This document shows positions 26,628 through 35,518 of a stretch of DNA of 64,000 nucleotides, piece after piece. The notes beneath the pieces were generated by a model that saw only the letters and a program-made list of their open reading frames with translations, had not been told where the DNA came from and ran no database searches. Within the stretch, counting starts at the first letter, position 1, and each line of letters starts with the position of its first letter. The stretch covers positions 263,131 through 327,130 of the forward strand of contig NZ_JAFMPS010000002.1 in assembly GCF_020667895.1 (NCBI RefSeq), in the 5' to 3' direction. Made by a program: the position numbers and the translations under genes. Source of the stretch: Alcanivorax sp. 1008. Lineage in GTDB: Bacteria > Pseudomonadota > Gammaproteobacteria > Pseudomonadales > Alcanivoracaceae.

Positions 26628-27620
26628 ATGGGATTACTTGTAAAGGGACAGTGGCAAGACAAGTGGTATGACACCGATAGCACCGGTGGCCACTTTGAGC
26701 GCTCGGCAGCCCAGTTTCGCAATTGGGTAACGGCCGATGGCAGCGCCGGCCCCGACGGCAAGGCAGGCTTCCAGGCTGAAGGCGGTCGTTACCACCTTTA
26801 TGTATCGCTGGCGTGCCCATGGGCCCATCGCACGCTCATCATGCGCGAGCTTAAAGGCCTGCAACATATGATTGGCGTATCGGTGGTCAACCCGTTGATG
26901 TTGGAGAATGGCTGGCCGCTGGATACCGACTTTCCCGACGCGACCGGTGATGAACTGTACGGGCTAGCTTATCTGTATGAGCTGTACCTGAAAGCGAATC
27001 CCGATTATTCCGGTCGGGTAACCGTGCCAGTGCTGTGGGACAAGCAACAGCAAACCATTGTCAGTAATGAATCCGCAGACATTATCCGCATGCTGAACAG
27101 TGCTTTTGATGGCATTGGCGCAAAAGAAGGTGACTACTACCCGCAAGCACTTAGTCAGCAAATTGATGAGGTAAATGCACGGGTCTACGACCGGGTGAAT
27201 AACGGAGTCTACAAAGCGGGCTTTGCTACCCGACAAAGTGCATACGAAAAAGCAGTACAGGAATTGTTTGCTGAACTGGATTGGCTGGAAGCACGGCTGA
27301 CGAAACAACGCTGGCTGGTGGGCGATCAGATTACCGAAGCAGACTGGCGCTTGTTTACCACACTGGTTCGCTTTGACCCGGTGTATGTGGGCCACTTCAA
27401 GTGCAACCTTCGACGCATTGCCGACTACCCGGCATTGAGCAACTATTTGCGCGACCTGTATCAGCAGCCGGGCATCGCCGATACGGTTAACCTGATGCAT
27501 ATCAAGCACCATTACTACCGCAGCCACCCGACCATTAATCCGTCGCGGGTAGTGCCACTTGGCCCACAGATCGATTACTCAGCGCCGCACAATCGGCAAA
27601 CCAGCACACCGGCCAAATAA
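26628..27620 (+). CDS. yqjG: Glutathionyl-hydroquinone reductase (Xi-class GST)
   Basis: A 330-residue enzyme that removes glutathione from glutathionyl-hydroquinones. The thioredoxin-fold active site is CPWAHR with its catalytic Cys, within YVSLACPWAHRTLIMREL. The helical GST C-terminal domain holds VNNGVYKAGFA and EADWRLFTTLVRFDPVYVGHFKCN, both typical of YqjG/EcmB. A GGAGG-type ribosome-binding site precedes the ATG. It completes the reduction pathway begun by AzoR. Confidence 0.93.
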   Translation: MGLLVKGQWQDKWYDTDSTGGHFERSAAQFRNWVTADGSAGPDGKAGFQAEGGRYHLYVSLACPWAHRTLIMRELKGLQHMIGVSVVNPLMLENGWPLDTDFPDATGDELYGLAYLYELYLKANPDYSGRVTVPVLWDKQQQTIVSNESADIIRMLNSAFDGIGAKEGDYYPQALSQQIDEVNARVYDRVNNGVYKAGFATRQSAYEKAVQELFAELDWLEARLTKQRWLVGDQITEADWRLFTTLVRFDPVYVGHFKCNLRRIADYPALSNYLRDLYQQPGIADTVNLMHIKHHYYRSHPTINPSRVVPLGPQIDYSAPHNRQTSTPAK

Positions 27621-27632
27621 GGAGATGGGGAC

Positions 27633-28499
27633 ATGACCACACGCACACTTGCTCGCATCATTCCCGGCATGAACACCAGTGATGGAGCTGGCGTAAAACT
27701 ACGCCGCACGCTGGGGCAATCCCAATTTGCCCGGCTTGATCCATTTTTGATGCTGGATGAGTTCTCCAGCGATAAGGCCGATGACTATATTGCCGGCTTC
27801 CCATCTCATCCGCATCGCGGCTTTGAGACCGTCACTTACATGCTGGACGGCCATATGCTGCATGAAGATCACATGGGCAACCGTGGTGATCTGCGACCCG
27901 GCGACGTGCAGTGGATGACCTGTGGTCGCGGCATAATCCACTCGGAAATGCCGCAGCAGAAAGAAGGACGAATGCGCGGCTTTCAGCTTTGGTTGAATCT
28001 ACCGGCCAAAGACAAAATGAAACCAGCGGCCTACCGCGATGTCCCTGCGGCAAGCATGCCATGGCAGGAACCTCTTCCGGGGGTGCGCATCAAGATGATT
28101 GCCGGCACTCTGGAGATCGCCAACCATAAGTATAGCGGACCAATTCAGGCCGGTGGCACTGAGCCTGTTTATATGGATGTAGAGCTAGCCGCCAGTCAGT
28201 CCCTTAGCTTGCCGGTGGCAAGCAGCCACAATGCATTTATCTATGTATTTGAGGGGACGCTACAAAGTGATGGCAAAGACATACCCACCCATGCGGCGGC
28301 ACTACTTGGCAGTGGCGACACGCTGGAAGTAACAGCCGGAGCCCAAGGCGGAAGATTCCTGCTTATCGCCGGGCGGCCACTAAATGAGCCAGTGGCCCAA
28401 TATGGTCCTTTCGTGATGAATACTGCGGCGGAAATTGATCAAGCGCTGCGTGACTATCGCGACGGCACCTTAACAAGCGGTGGCGTGCAGGCGCTGTGA
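27633..28499 (+). CDS. Pirin-family protein
   Basis: A 288-residue bicupin. Metal ligands are visible in the N-terminal cupin: FPSHPHRGFETVTYMLDG (His, His, Glu region) and MTCGRGIIHSEMP. Pirins such as YhhW have quercetin 2,3-dioxygenase activity, and others act as redox sensors. An AAGGAG ribosome-binding site lies 12 bases after the upstream stop. Its place after azoR and yqjG suggests a role in quinone or aromatic electrophile detoxification. Confidence 0.92.
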   Translation: MTTRTLARIIPGMNTSDGAGVKLRRTLGQSQFARLDPFLMLDEFSSDKADDYIAGFPSHPHRGFETVTYMLDGHMLHEDHMGNRGDLRPGDVQWMTCGRGIIHSEMPQQKEGRMRGFQLWLNLPAKDKMKPAAYRDVPAASMPWQEPLPGVRIKMIAGTLEIANHKYSGPIQAGGTEPVYMDVELAASQSLSLPVASSHNAFIYVFEGTLQSDGKDIPTHAAALLGSGDTLEVTAGAQGGRFLLIAGRPLNEPVAQYGPFVMNTAAEIDQALRDYRDGTLTSGGVQAL

Positions 28500-28546
28500 A
28501 CAGGAAATCTGGTCAGGATCTCTGGCTGGATAAAATCTGGATAAAC

Positions 28547-28571
28547 AAAGGGGCGCCATGCGCCCTTTTTT
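28547..28571. terminator. Bidirectional rho-independent terminator
   Basis: A GC stem GGGCGC/GCGCCC (28551-28556 with 28560-28565) extended by AAA/TTT pairs, followed by six Ts on the plus strand and CTTTGTTT on the minus strand. It separates the pirin and sulfotransferase genes. Confidence 0.8.
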
Positions 28572-28572
28572 A

Positions 28573-29430
28573 CTACCAGTCGAAATCCTCACCAAGTAAC
28601 TCGTAAAGCTCCTGATTGTGAGGGGAAAAATAGTCCTGCAGATACTGATAGACATCAGCATCAACGCTCTTGCGATTACTGCCCACATTGCGAGCATTGA
28701 GATTCGGAACCTGAAAAGACGAATCCACTCCAACAAACTCAAATACCTTCCTAAGGGCGGTATGGGGATCAGAAAAAAACTTCTCGCTGCCCAAAATCAG
28801 AAGATTCTCTTTTGGGAAAAGTCCCTGATAACGACGGATCTGCTCCGCATAGTGGCCACGAAGCTTGTAAGAAAAATGCATAAAACTTTGGTGCTTGTAA
28901 TCGTGCTCAGCCAGCACTGGTGCAAGACGTGCTTCCTCGCCCTGCAGCGCATCCATCACTGACAGCGTTTCCCGTCCTTTGCGGGCCTGATGGAAGTAAT
29001 GAGAAAGTGCCCGCTCAGTTGGCTCTCGCAGCAACAGAATAAGCTTGGCATCAGGAAGCAGCGCATGGATACGCTCAGGCGCAAGCGGGTGAAACACATA
29101 TAACGGAGAAGCCTCAAAAGCCTGCTGGCCTTGCCGGATATGCTTACGCAACGGGAAGTTGGAACGATACCACCGCTCACCAAGGGCAAAATTGTCACGC
29201 TTGGGCTTCAAGCCGCCATCGAAATAGTGCACCTCCTTGCGATAAGAAGGCACCAGCTGGGGATGCTGGCTGAGATAATGAAACAGACTGGTAGTACCAC
29301 CCTTCTGGGTGCCGATAATAATAAACGAGGGCAACGCGCGCCCGCCGGCGGTGAACTTGCGGTACTGCAGCAACCCCGGGCGAACCAGCCGGTTGATGGC
29401 ACGGACAAAGGATTCTCGGACTGACGGCAT
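28573..29430 (-). CDS. Sulfotransferase-domain protein
   Basis: A 285-residue PAPS-dependent sulfotransferase of the heparan sulfate N-deacetylase/N-sulfotransferase type. The 5'-phosphosulfate-binding loop is FIIIGTQKGGTTSLFHYL, and the 3'-phosphate-binding segment is LILLLREPTERALSHY. The C-terminal RNVGSNRK segment fits the family's substrate-loop region. The ATG has GGGGAG upstream. It would sulfate a carbohydrate or lipid-linked acceptor, here unknown. It is divergent from an NAD/SAF-domain oxidoreductase, which may act on related surface sugars (inference). Confidence 0.85.
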   Translation of the reverse strand: MPSVRESFVRAINRLVRPGLLQYRKFTAGGRALPSFIIIGTQKGGTTSLFHYLSQHPQLVPSYRKEVHYFDGGLKPKRDNFALGERWYRSNFPLRKHIRQGQQAFEASPLYVFHPLAPERIHALLPDAKLILLLREPTERALSHYFHQARKGRETLSVMDALQGEEARLAPVLAEHDYKHQSFMHFSYKLRGHYAEQIRRYQGLFPKENLLILGSEKFFSDPHTALRKVFEFVGVDSSFQVPNLNARNVGSNRKSVDADVYQYLQDYFSPHNQELYELLGEDFDW

Positions 29431-29563
29431 GACACTCCCCGGGGAATCTGGAGTTGCGCATGTTACCGTATGCCGGCAACGGCGTCGCTCATTGCAGATT
29501 AGCGTGGCAATATAACGAATCCCGTTTTCAGGGTCTCTTTTCTTCCATCTTCAGGGGGCGGAT

Positions 29564-30700
29564 ATGCCAGCCAAACCGGTTATCGGTATCAGCGGAAGCG
29601 GCTTTATTGGCCGCGGCCTTGCCGATCATCTGGCCCGCGGCAGTCAGTATCAGTTGGGGCCAGTGCTGTCGCGCCGCCCTGCTGCACAAATCAGTCACCC
29701 CTATGCGGAAAAGCTGTGCGGCGATATGGACACCCTGCTACGCCACTCAGACCTGATTGTTGAATGCAGTGGCGATGTTTTGCATGCCACCGAGGTGGTT
29801 GAGCAAGCAATGGCTGCCGGCAAGCCGGTAGTCACCATGAACACGGAATTTCATATAACCGTAGGCAGCGCCTTTGTTGGCCAGGGAATACTGAGCGAGG
29901 CCGAGGGCGATCAACCCGGCAGTCTGGCCGCATTATATGGCCGGACATTGAGCATGGGCTTTGAGCCGCTGGTGCTCGGCAACATCAAAGGCTTTCTCAA
30001 TCACCACCCGACCCCAAAGGACATGCGGTACTGGGCAGAGCGACAGGGCATCAGTCTGGCGCAGGTCACCGCATTTACCGATGGCAGTAAGATTCAGTGC
30101 GAGCAGGCACTGGTAGCCAATGGCTGTGATGCCCGCATCGCCAGACCCGGCATGCTTGGCCCGGTATCAGCCAATCTACAGGATGCGGCGCTCACTCTAG
30201 CAGCTGAAGCGGAAAGCCTGGGCGGGCCAATCAGTGACTATGTACTAAATGCGGGCGGCCCCGCCGGCATTTTTATAGTTGGCAGACATCCGGACGCAGA
30301 CGCGCTTCGCTACCTGAAACTGGGCGAAGGACCTTACTATTTTTTACTCCAGCCATTTCAACTTTGCCACCTGGAGATCCCGTCCACCATCGCCATGGCA
30401 TTACGTGGCGAGATTCTGCTAAACAATAGTAAGCAGCCGAAAACCGGGGTGATTGCTCTGGCCAAGAAGGACATGCAGCCCGGTGAAAAAATAGACCGCG
30501 GACTGGGTGGCTTTCAGTGTCGGGGCGAAGCGGTGCCATTCTCATCACACCATCAACACCCACCAATCGGACTGCTTCAGCAGGCTACAGTAGAGAAGCC
30601 GATTAACGCAGGCAGCCCAATCCGTTGGGAACAGATATCTCTACCAGAAAGCCGCGCGCTAACGCTTTTCAGACAGCTACTTGATGCCAACCCTGCCTGA
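29564..30700 (+). CDS. NAD(P)-dependent oxidoreductase with C-terminal SAF domain
   Basis: A 378-residue protein with an N-terminal Rossmann domain (GISGSGFIGRGLADHL, then DLIVECSGDVLHATEVVEQAMAAGKPVVTMN) like homoserine dehydrogenase. A central catalytic region follows (FTDGSKIQCEQALVANG), then a C-terminal SAF/antifreeze-like domain (VIALAKKDMQPGEKIDRG and later IGLLQQATVEKPINAGSPI). This architecture occurs in sugar-acid or polyketide-like oxidoreductases and is often misnamed FlgA. The substrate is unknown. It stands alone, divergent from the sulfotransferase gene. Confidence 0.75.
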   Translation: MPAKPVIGISGSGFIGRGLADHLARGSQYQLGPVLSRRPAAQISHPYAEKLCGDMDTLLRHSDLIVECSGDVLHATEVVEQAMAAGKPVVTMNTEFHITVGSAFVGQGILSEAEGDQPGSLAALYGRTLSMGFEPLVLGNIKGFLNHHPTPKDMRYWAERQGISLAQVTAFTDGSKIQCEQALVANGCDARIARPGMLGPVSANLQDAALTLAAEAESLGGPISDYVLNAGGPAGIFIVGRHPDADALRYLKLGEGPYYFLLQPFQLCHLEIPSTIAMALRGEILLNNSKQPKTGVIALAKKDMQPGEKIDRGLGGFQCRGEAVPFSSHHQHPPIGLLQQATVEKPINAGSPIRWEQISLPESRALTLFRQLLDANPA

Positions 30701-30717
30701 TTAGGGGGTACATCCCA

Positions 30718-31452
30718 TCAGGCTAGCAACCCTGCACCTAGCAGTACTGAGCCAGTAACCATCAGCAGCCCGTAGACCAGCTTGCGGAACAAACCCTCGT
30801 CAATCCGATGATGCAGCTTTTCACCAAGCCAGACGCCGACAGGCAATAGTGGCGCCAACATTAATACCGCTGGAAGCGCAGACTGCAATCTCCCATCAAG
30901 TAAAAAGGCAATAGTGAGACTGCTATTTAGAAGAAACCATACCGCAATCAATGTCGCTCGAAAGCGAGCCTTGTCCAACGATGTGCCAGCCAATGCATAA
31001 ACCAGTAAAGGCCCGCCGGAGGCAAATAGTCCGTGAGTAATCCCCGCCGAAAACATAAGCGGCGGCGTCAGCCATTTTGGATGATGTACCGCCCCTCCAT
31101 GATTAAGGCGCCATAACTCCCGGGCCGAAAACCACAGGATAAGAAGGCCAAATAATGGCTTTAACCAACGCTCACTGAGCCACGGAAGTAATAAATAGCC
31201 TAGAAGTGTTCCCGTCAACATCAGCGGCACAATACGCCTGAGTAAAAGCTGGACATCGATATTCCGATAAAGCCGCGAAGTCAGCCAGCCAGTCATCAAA
31301 ATATTTAGTGGAACCAGAATCGGCAACAGTTCCGGCACTGGCATCAACAGCGCGCCAAGCGACAGCGCGATAACAATGCTGCCAAAGCCGGTGACGGCTT
31401 CCACGGTGTACGCGAAAAGTATAAAAATGGCTAATAGCCAAAGATACTCCAT
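30718..31452 (-). CDS. TSUP-family (TauE/SafE-like) permease
   Basis: A 244-residue polytopic membrane protein with about eight helices. The N-terminal motif AYTVEAVTGFGSIVIALSLGALL and the mid-protein AGITHGLFASGGPLLVYALAG are the duplicated TSUP signatures. ATG 31452 shares its A with the TAA stop of the SDR gene (TAATG), so it is the last cistron of the monooxygenase operon. Exported substrate unknown; a small acid or sulfonate product of the pathway is possible. Confidence 0.85.
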   Translation of the reverse strand: MEYLWLLAIFILFAYTVEAVTGFGSIVIALSLGALLMPVPELLPILVPLNILMTGWLTSRLYRNIDVQLLLRRIVPLMLTGTLLGYLLLPWLSERWLKPLFGLLILWFSARELWRLNHGGAVHHPKWLTPPLMFSAGITHGLFASGGPLLVYALAGTSLDKARFRATLIAVWFLLNSSLTIAFLLDGRLQSALPAVLMLAPLLPVGVWLGEKLHHRIDEGLFRKLVYGLLMVTGSVLLGAGLLA

Positions 31453-32240
31453 TAGCGTTGTAGCTCGCTGGCAAAACGACGGCGAACTAGCCGCATATAC
31501 AGCGACGGCCAGACTCGCCATAGAATACTTGCAAATGCGGACAACCCATCAGGAAATAGCCATGGGCGACGCTGATCCATGGCGCCAATAATTTTCTCCG
31601 CCATCCACTGGGCACTACGAATATTACCAACGGTGGAACGCGCGTGCTTTGCTAGCCCACCATCGTGACCCAGAGCATTTTGTTCAATCGGAGTATCCAG
31701 AAAGCTCGGGTACACCATTAATACGGACACACCATCGGCGGCAACTTCCAGGCGCAGCACCTCGAAAAACTGCGCCAGTGCTGACTTGGCCGCGCAATAG
31801 GCCGCCCTGCCCGGCACCGGCATCCAGCCGGCCATGGAGCCTATGCATATGATCTGGCCAGCACTACGCTTGAGCATGGGTAGTGCCAGCAAAGTCAGCT
31901 CGACCGGTCCCTGCCAATCCACCGCCATGACCTTCTTTAAAACTGCCGCATCTGTGTCGGCCGCGGGAGAGCGGTGGGTAATGCCAGCATTATTCACCAG
32001 TACATCAAGGCCGCCGAAGTGACTTTCCACGTGGCCAATAAGATTGGCCAGCTGCTGCTGGTCGGTGACGTCACAGACACAGGTGAGTATTCGGCCCGGG
32101 TCACACTCCTGTTTGCGCTGCTGCAGCAGCTGTTGATCCCGATCTGCCAGCACCACCTTGTCCCCTGCCGCCAAGAAGGCGCAGCTTAACGCCCAACCCA
32201 AACCACTAGCGGCTCCAGTAACCAGCACCACGCGATTCAT
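31452..32240 (-). CDS. Short-chain dehydrogenase/reductase
   Basis: A 262-residue classical SDR. Cofactor motif TGAASGLG at residues 8-15, DVTD and NNAG (VNNAGITH) follow, the catalytic Ser lies in IICIGSMAG and the YCAAK motif supplies Tyr and Lys. The C-terminal ~40 residues are hydrophobic and aromatic (LFPDGLSAFASILWRVWPSLYMRLV), as in SDRs that attach to membranes. A GAGGTGATCT ribosome-binding site precedes the ATG, which overlaps the upstream epimerase stop (ATGA). Likely oxidises or reduces a lipophilic alcohol/ketone. Confidence 0.88.
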   Translation of the reverse strand: MNRVVLVTGAASGLGWALSCAFLAAGDKVVLADRDQQLLQQRKQECDPGRILTCVCDVTDQQQLANLIGHVESHFGGLDVLVNNAGITHRSPAADTDAAVLKKVMAVDWQGPVELTLLALPMLKRSAGQIICIGSMAGWMPVPGRAAYCAAKSALAQFFEVLRLEVAADGVSVLMVYPSFLDTPIEQNALGHDGGLAKHARSTVGNIRSAQWMAEKIIGAMDQRRPWLFPDGLSAFASILWRVWPSLYMRLVRRRFASELQR

Positions 32241-33181
32241 AGATCACCTCGGGCACGGGCGTGGGAGACATAGAACTGAAAAACCTGTTCTGAAGTTTTC
32301 ATTGGCGTATAGCCAAACTCATCCTTCAGGCGCTGATTGCTGAGCACCGGTCGATAGCGGAGAAAATCCATCTGCTCAGGGCCATAACGGCCTATACCCA
32401 GCCTTCTGCCAATAGTAAGTGCGATCCGGAGTAGTCGCGGCGGCAAGTTCAACACCGGCTTGCCAAGAATTGTCGCAATCCGGCGGATCGGTAGCGCGCC
32501 GTCACCGGCAAGATTGAAGATCCCGGCTTTGCTCTGCAGCACCCCGTCGCGGACAATATTGACCACATCCTGATCCCAGATAAATACAAAGGGCGACTCG
32601 CTACCGGCAATCGCCAGCAGTCGCTTTCGGGCAAACAAATTGGTAATCAGGTTTTTGGTGTTTTCTCCCAGCACTGTTCCAGGACGGAGAATCAGCTGCT
32701 TAAGACCAGCATGGGAGGTGCGGTAACTGGCCAGCATCTCCTCCACCTGACGCTTGTGGTCGGAGTAAGCAAACTCCACATTGCCACGCAGCGGATCCCG
32801 CTCATCCAGCCAGGCCGGACTATCTGCGTGATAGCCATAGGCAGCGCCAGAACTGGTCACAGTCAGGTGCTTTACACCTGCGGCGACGCAAGCATCCAGA
32901 ACATTGCGCGTGCCATTTACATCAATATCAAAATCTCTCTGCCTGTCGCCGCTATCCTCTAGTACCGCAGCAAGATGGACAACGTGGGTAATTTCATCTT
33001 TACGCAGCACATCCACCAACGTCGGATCACGTATATCCATAATCTGATGAGCACAGGGCAATGACTTGTTCTCGCGGATATCAATGCCGGTGACGTAGCA
33101 GAGCTGCATCAGCTGACCGGCAAGCTGACTGCCAATGTAGCCACCAATGCCGGTTATCAATACTCGGGGGCGATCACTCAT
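32237..33181 (-). CDS. NAD-dependent epimerase/dehydratase-type (extended SDR)
   Basis: A 314-residue extended SDR with the Rossmann motif ITGIGGYIGSQLAGQL, VNGTRNVLDAC, TSSGAAYG and the catalytic YSDHK. The reading frame extends to 33244 but ATG 33181 overlaps the symporter stop (ATGA) and gives the normal length. The family includes nucleotide-sugar epimerases and 3-beta-hydroxysteroid dehydrogenase-like enzymes. In this operon, alongside a monooxygenase, a terpenoid, steroid or other lipophilic alcohol substrate is more likely than a nucleotide sugar (inference). Confidence 0.85.
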   Translation of the reverse strand: MSDRPRVLITGIGGYIGSQLAGQLMQLCYVTGIDIRENKSLPCAHQIMDIRDPTLVDVLRKDEITHVVHLAAVLEDSGDRQRDFDIDVNGTRNVLDACVAAGVKHLTVTSSGAAYGYHADSPAWLDERDPLRGNVEFAYSDHKRQVEEMLASYRTSHAGLKQLILRPGTVLGENTKNLITNLFARKRLLAIAGSESPFVFIWDQDVVNIVRDGVLQSKAGIFNLAGDGALPIRRIATILGKPVLNLPPRLLRIALTIGRRLGIGRYGPEQMDFLRYRPVLSNQRLKDEFGYTPMKTSEQVFQFYVSHARARGDL

Positions 33182-34083
33182 AGCGGTCTCCTTGCCCATA
33201 TCTGCGCCAGCGTCAAACCGGAAACCAGGTGCCAGACCCCCCACATGGCGGTAATCAGTATCATGCCGCCGGCCTGCGGGAAAAAGGTGAACAGGATCAT
33301 GAGTCCCAACCCGGAGTTTTGGATGCCCACTTCCATAGTTACCGCCCGGCGATCAGCCCGTGGTAGATCAGCGATCAATCCAGCACCATGCCCCACCAGC
33401 AGGGCAAGAGCATTGTGGGCAATCACCAGCAGGAATATGGCGCCAACATGACTAACAAATAAAGCGAAGTTTTTCTGCAGGGCAATCACGATGAAGGCAA
33501 AAAATAGCAGCAGCGAAAACCAACGCATGGGCTGCTCCGCACTGGCGGCTTGAGAAGGAAAACGCTTGCCCACCGCCATGCCAAGAAAAATCGGCAAAGC
33601 CAGTACCAACGCCACCAGAGAAAGCAGATCGATCGGATCAATAGATATTTGCTGCAACAATGGCCTGGTATGCGGGTTTAGCCAACCATAGAAAGCGAAG
33701 TTAAAAGGCGTCATCACCACCGCTGCCAAACTGGAGATCGCCGTCATAGTCACCGAAACAGCCACATTGCCTTTGGCCATCCAGGTCATAATGTTTGAGA
33801 AGGTTCCTCCCGGGCAGGACGCCACCAGAATCATGCCGAGGGCAAACTCTGCTGGCACTTGTAATACCCAAGTCGCCAGACAGGTGGCCAGCGGCAGAAG
33901 AATAAACTGAGCGATCAAACCGGCAATGGGGGCCTTCGGCTCAACCAGCAGACGTGAGAAGTCCTGCTTCTTAAGCTGTAGTGACACGCCGAACATCATC
34001 AATGCTATGGCAGCATTCATCACTACCAGATCGGCGCTGTTGAAGCTCATTGCCACGTTACTCATGGGCACCACGTCAGTCAC
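33178..34083 (-). CDS. Bile acid:sodium symporter (BASS) family protein
   Basis: A 301-residue integral membrane protein with nine or ten helices. The family motif GMILVASCPGGTFSNIMTWMAKGNVAVSVTMTAISS matches the crossover region of BASS/ASBT transporters, and GIQNSGLGLMILF is the second conserved element. GTG 34083 forms a GTGA overlap with the monooxygenase stop; an ATG at 34065 is the alternative. Family members import organic anions with sodium. It is the obvious uptake or efflux system for the operon's substrate. Confidence 0.88.
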   Translation of the reverse strand: MTDVVPMSNVAMSFNSADLVVMNAAIALMMFGVSLQLKKQDFSRLLVEPKAPIAGLIAQFILLPLATCLATWVLQVPAEFALGMILVASCPGGTFSNIMTWMAKGNVAVSVTMTAISSLAAVVMTPFNFAFYGWLNPHTRPLLQQISIDPIDLLSLVALVLALPIFLGMAVGKRFPSQAASAEQPMRWFSLLLFFAFIVIALQKNFALFVSHVGAIFLLVIAHNALALLVGHGAGLIADLPRADRRAVTMEVGIQNSGLGLMILFTFFPQAGGMILITAMWGVWHLVSGLTLAQIWARRPL

Positions 34084-35405
34084 GATGCCAAAACCCTGGA
34101 ATCTGGCAAGGGCTCAAGATCGGATCTCAGCGCTGCAATATTCGCGAGCACAGCGGCGCGGTATTCGTCCTTACTAACGTAATAGGCCATCCGCTCCAGA
34201 GCCAGATAGTTATAGCCCCCATCCAGCCTTTTGCCAGCCTTCTGTTTTTTGATGCGTCGCAAATTCTGCGCTGAAGGCTTACCGTCCTTTAACTGGCGAA
34301 TATACAACGCCACCATTTCTGCCTGCTCGTTACGCCCTTCCCAACCCAGCCCCGTAGCCTCCACCATACCCATCACAAACAAATTGTCTAAATCCGGATG
34401 CATAGCATTCAGATATAAGGACGGAGCGTCACCGGCACTCCAATTCAGTTGCTTATGGTCAATAAACGGATAGTGCAGCTTGTAACCCGTGGCGGTCAGT
34501 ATCAAGTCATAGTCCGCCTGGCTACCGTCGGTAAAGGTGACGGTGTTGCCTTCCACATTGCGGATATCCGGGCGCGGGCGGATATCGCCATGGCCGAGGT
34601 GATGCAGCACGAGAGAGTTGATTACAGGGTGTGACTCGTACATACGATAGTCGGGATCAGGCAGCCCATAGTCGGACGGCTTGCCCATCACTGTTCGGAT
34701 CAGCAACGCATCGAGTCTTTGCTTCAGTGCGCGCGGCATTTTCAATTTTCCACCCAATGCATCAACCGGCTTTCCGAGCAGAAATTTCGGCAAGAAATAG
34801 TACCCACGGCGCACCGACATATCGACACTGGCGGCCTGATGGACAGCATCCACAGCGATGTCAGCGCCGGAGTTTCCGCAACCCACGATCAATACACGTT
34901 TGTCCCGGAAAATATCTGCGCTCTTGTATTGAGCCGCATGCATCAGCTCGCCGGAGAAGTCGCCGGGCAGGCTGATGATATTAGGTTCATGCAAGGTGCC
35001 ATTGGCGATCAGCACTCCCTCAAAATCACGCACCGTGTCATTGCCATCTTTACGGGTTGTCACCTGCCACAGATCACCCTTACGCTGCACCGACAGCACC
35101 TCGGTGGAAAACTCATAGTGCTGGTACAGATCAAAGTGCTTTGCATAGTCACGGAAGTACTTGGCCATCTGCCGATGATGGGGATAGGTCGCCACATCGT
35201 CTGGCATGGGGAATTCATTGAACTCGGTCATTCGCTTGGAGGAAATCAGGTGGGCCGACTCATACATGGTGCTAGTCGGACTATTGATATCCCACAGGCC
35301 GCCAACATCGCTGTGAATTTCAAAGCCGGTAAACGGGATATTGTATTTTTTCAGATTACGGGCTGTGGCCAGACCCATGGGGCCGGCGCCAATCACTGCA
35401 TACAT
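34080..35405 (-). CDS. Flavin-containing monooxygenase (class B)
   Basis: A 441-residue FMO. FAD-binding GAGPMG at 6-11, the FMO fingerprint FxGxxxHxxxYK (F150-S-G-E-L-M-H156-A-A-Q-Y160-K) and the NADPH-binding GCGNSG at 175-180 are all intact, followed by the ATGYK motif (TATGYKLHYPF). It inserts oxygen at N, S or ketone (Baeyer-Villiger) positions of soft substrates. It is distinct from AlmA-type alkane monooxygenases. First gene of a five-gene overlapping operon, divergent from an AraC regulator. Confidence 0.92.
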   Translation of the reverse strand: MYAVIGAGPMGLATARNLKKYNIPFTGFEIHSDVGGLWDINSPTSTMYESAHLISSKRMTEFNEFPMPDDVATYPHHRQMAKYFRDYAKHFDLYQHYEFSTEVLSVQRKGDLWQVTTRKDGNDTVRDFEGVLIANGTLHEPNIISLPGDFSGELMHAAQYKSADIFRDKRVLIVGCGNSGADIAVDAVHQAASVDMSVRRGYYFLPKFLLGKPVDALGGKLKMPRALKQRLDALLIRTVMGKPSDYGLPDPDYRMYESHPVINSLVLHHLGHGDIRPRPDIRNVEGNTVTFTDGSQADYDLILTATGYKLHYPFIDHKQLNWSAGDAPSLYLNAMHPDLDNLFVMGMVEATGLGWEGRNEQAEMVALYIRQLKDGKPSAQNLRRIKKQKAGKRLDGGYNYLALERMAYYVSKDEYRAAVLANIAALRSDLEPLPDSRVLAS

Positions 35406-35518
35406 GACAAAACCTCAACAAGAGCGGGATAGATTTACCCTGAGACAGGGCCCACACTACGCAATTATTCTTAATATTAAACGGCTCCCTCGGGACCCCA
35501 GCTCGGTTAATTCAGGAC

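Noticed and set aside
34080-35405. Flavin monooxygenase as AlmA long-chain alkane monooxygenase
   Set aside because: Length and N-terminal pattern are those of classical FMO with FxGxxxHxxxYK, not the ~500-residue AlmA type.
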